The translations under genes and the position numbers were made by a program. DNA of 64,000 nt, taken from Laterigemmans sp052161645. Its GTDB lineage: Bacteria > Planctomycetota > Planctomycetia > Pirellulales > Pirellulaceae. Position 1 is the first letter of the stretch, and the number at the start of each line of letters is the position of its first letter. The notes below the pieces were generated by a model, which saw nothing but the letters and a program-made list of their open reading frames with translations, was not told where the DNA came from and ran no database searches. The DNA lies in NCBI GenBank assembly GCA_052161645.1, contig CP197414.1; one strand, written 5' to 3'. Below are positions 63,124-64,000 of the stretch, piece after piece.

Positions 63124-64000
63124 ATGCTAGCCAGTTTGTCATCAAAACCGCAGTTCTTCCCCCCAGCTATCTCGCCTAGAATCGCTCTGCACCTCCTTGC
63201 CGCGACGCTGTTGCTCGTCTGCTTGAACGGCTGCAATGACGCCAGGCGAACTGTCGCCGAAGCGAAGCTCGACAGCACCCCGGTGCTCATTCAATTGAAC
63301 TGGTTTCCCGAATCGGAACATGGTGGCGTCTACTCCGCCAAAGCCGCCGGGCTGTATCGAGATCTTGGCCTGGACGTGACCATTCGCCCCGGTGGCCAGG
63401 GGACGCGGATCGCTCCCGAATTGGCGGCCGGGCGTGTCCAGTTTGCCTTTGCCAACGCCGATGATGTCGTCTTGTTTCGCCAAGAAGGTGTCGACGCGGT
63501 GGCCGTCTTGGCTGCCATGCAAAACCACCCTCGCTGCATTTTGGTGCGGTCCGATTCGGGCGTGAACTCCTTCGCCGATTTGCCCGGCATGATTTTGCAA
63601 CGCCAAGCGGGCCGCCCCTTCCTGGCTTTCCTGGAGAGCAAAGGATTACTCGAAGGGGTCCAACAAGTCCCCTACGCCGGTTCGGTGGCGGCCTTGGTCA
63701 GCGACCCCAAAACGGCGATTCAAGCCTACTCGTTTGCCGAACCACTGCTGGCTCAACAACAGGGTGTCGAAGTTCGCACCTTGATGGTTTCCGAATTGGG
63801 CTGGAATCCCTACAGCAGCGTGTTGGTGACAACCGGTCAAATGATCCGCGAACAACCCGAACTGGTCCGCACCGTGGTGCGTGCCAGTCAGCTCGGTTGG
63901 CAACAATACCTGACCGATCCCGCCAAGGGGAATGAAGCGATTCTGGCCGCCAACGAACATGGCATGACGGCCGAAACGCTGGAGTTCGGCGCCGAAGGGC
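63124..64000 (+). CDS. NMT1/THI5-like ABC transporter substrate-binding lipoprotein (5' part)
   Basis: The frame is open to the window edge, giving 292 residues. I start at the ATG at 63124; an in-frame ATG at 63082 would add 14 residues. The leader ends in a lipobox (LLVCLNGC), so it is probably a lipoprotein. The mature part follows the thiamine-pyrimidine/sulfonate/nitrate-binding pattern: IQLNWFPESEHGGVYSAKAAGLYRDLGLDVTIRPGG, AAGRVQFAFANADDVV and LQRQAGRPFLAFLESKG. It should feed a permease and ATPase that lie beyond the window; the ligand is unknown. Confidence 0.85.
   Translation, partial: MLASLSSKPQFFPPAISPRIALHLLAATLLLVCLNGCNDARRTVAEAKLDSTPVLIQLNWFPESEHGGVYSAKAAGLYRDLGLDVTIRPGGQGTRIAPELAAGRVQFAFANADDVVLFRQEGVDAVAVLAAMQNHPRCILVRSDSGVNSFADLPGMILQRQAGRPFLAFLESKGLLEGVQQVPYAGSVAALVSDPKTAIQAYSFAEPLLAQQQGVEVRTLMVSELGWNPYSSVLVTTGQMIREQPELVRTVVRASQLGWQQYLTDPAKGNEAILAANEHGMTAETLEFGAEG

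Overview
The window looks like a chromosomal segment of a planctomycete of the Pirellula/Rhodopirellula type. This rests on gene families typical of that phylum: a DUF1549/DUF1553 protein with its DUF1501 partner, a DUF1592-type haem-motif protein with its DUF1552 partner, Tat-exported Gfo/Idh/MocA proteins, a giant Ser/Thr kinase with WD40 repeats divergent from an ECF sigma factor, and a PmoA-family protein. No rRNA, tRNA or CRISPR array was recognised.

Positions 1 to about 12190 are accessory DNA, read here as the tail of an integron gene-cassette array. Seven complete or split attC-like sites alternate with cassettes about 0.4 to 0.95 kb long. The evidence is that the first seven bases of each cassette match the reverse complement of the seven-base box at the start of that same cassette's attC: GTTCCCG/CGGGAAC (three times), GTTACGG/CCGTAAC, GTTCGGC/GCCGAAC, GTTAGGT/ACCTAAC, GTTATTT/AAATAAC, and GTTTTTT/AAAGAAC with one mismatch. 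The cassettes carry a VOC protein, a four-helix membrane protein, a histone-deacetylase-fold amidohydrolase and a secreted alpha/beta hydrolase. One 445-bp cassette occurs three times with different neighbours. No integrase gene is in the window.

One attC is split by a group II intron of the IIC-attC kind (about 2853-6780) whose reverse transcriptase lies on the strand opposite the cassettes. That RT gene has a one-base frameshift and is also interrupted by a 2082-bp element (3604-5685) carrying a small gene and a large serine recombinase, with 13-bp terminal inverted repeats. Removing the element restores the conserved RT motif exactly, so the mobile DNA is nested three deep. Further right (about 8750-12190) lie a second recombinase element, with one in-frame amber codon in its recombinase, a degenerate RT fragment and the remnant of one more attC.

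From about 12.3 kb the sequence is ordinary chromosome. It runs through a beta-propeller protein, an oxidoreductase, and a signalling block (WD40 kinase, ECF sigma factor, FHA-pseudokinase). Then come a truncated haemoglobin, two bacterial PH-domain proteins, a secreted glycosylasparaginase-like enzyme, and a two-part amidoligase locus (transglutaminases, circularly permuted ATP-grasp, alpha-E) with a FemAB/GNAT-like gene in the middle. The rest is an RlmM-like methyltransferase, a GH81 beta-1,3-glucanase, the two haem-motif/partner pairs, PhnX, an RNase HII-like protein, a PilT ATPase beside a PulE-like protein whose ATPase motifs are broken, HisF, a six-bladed propeller protein, a Cys-rich surface protein and the start of an NMT1-type binding lipoprotein cut by the window edge.
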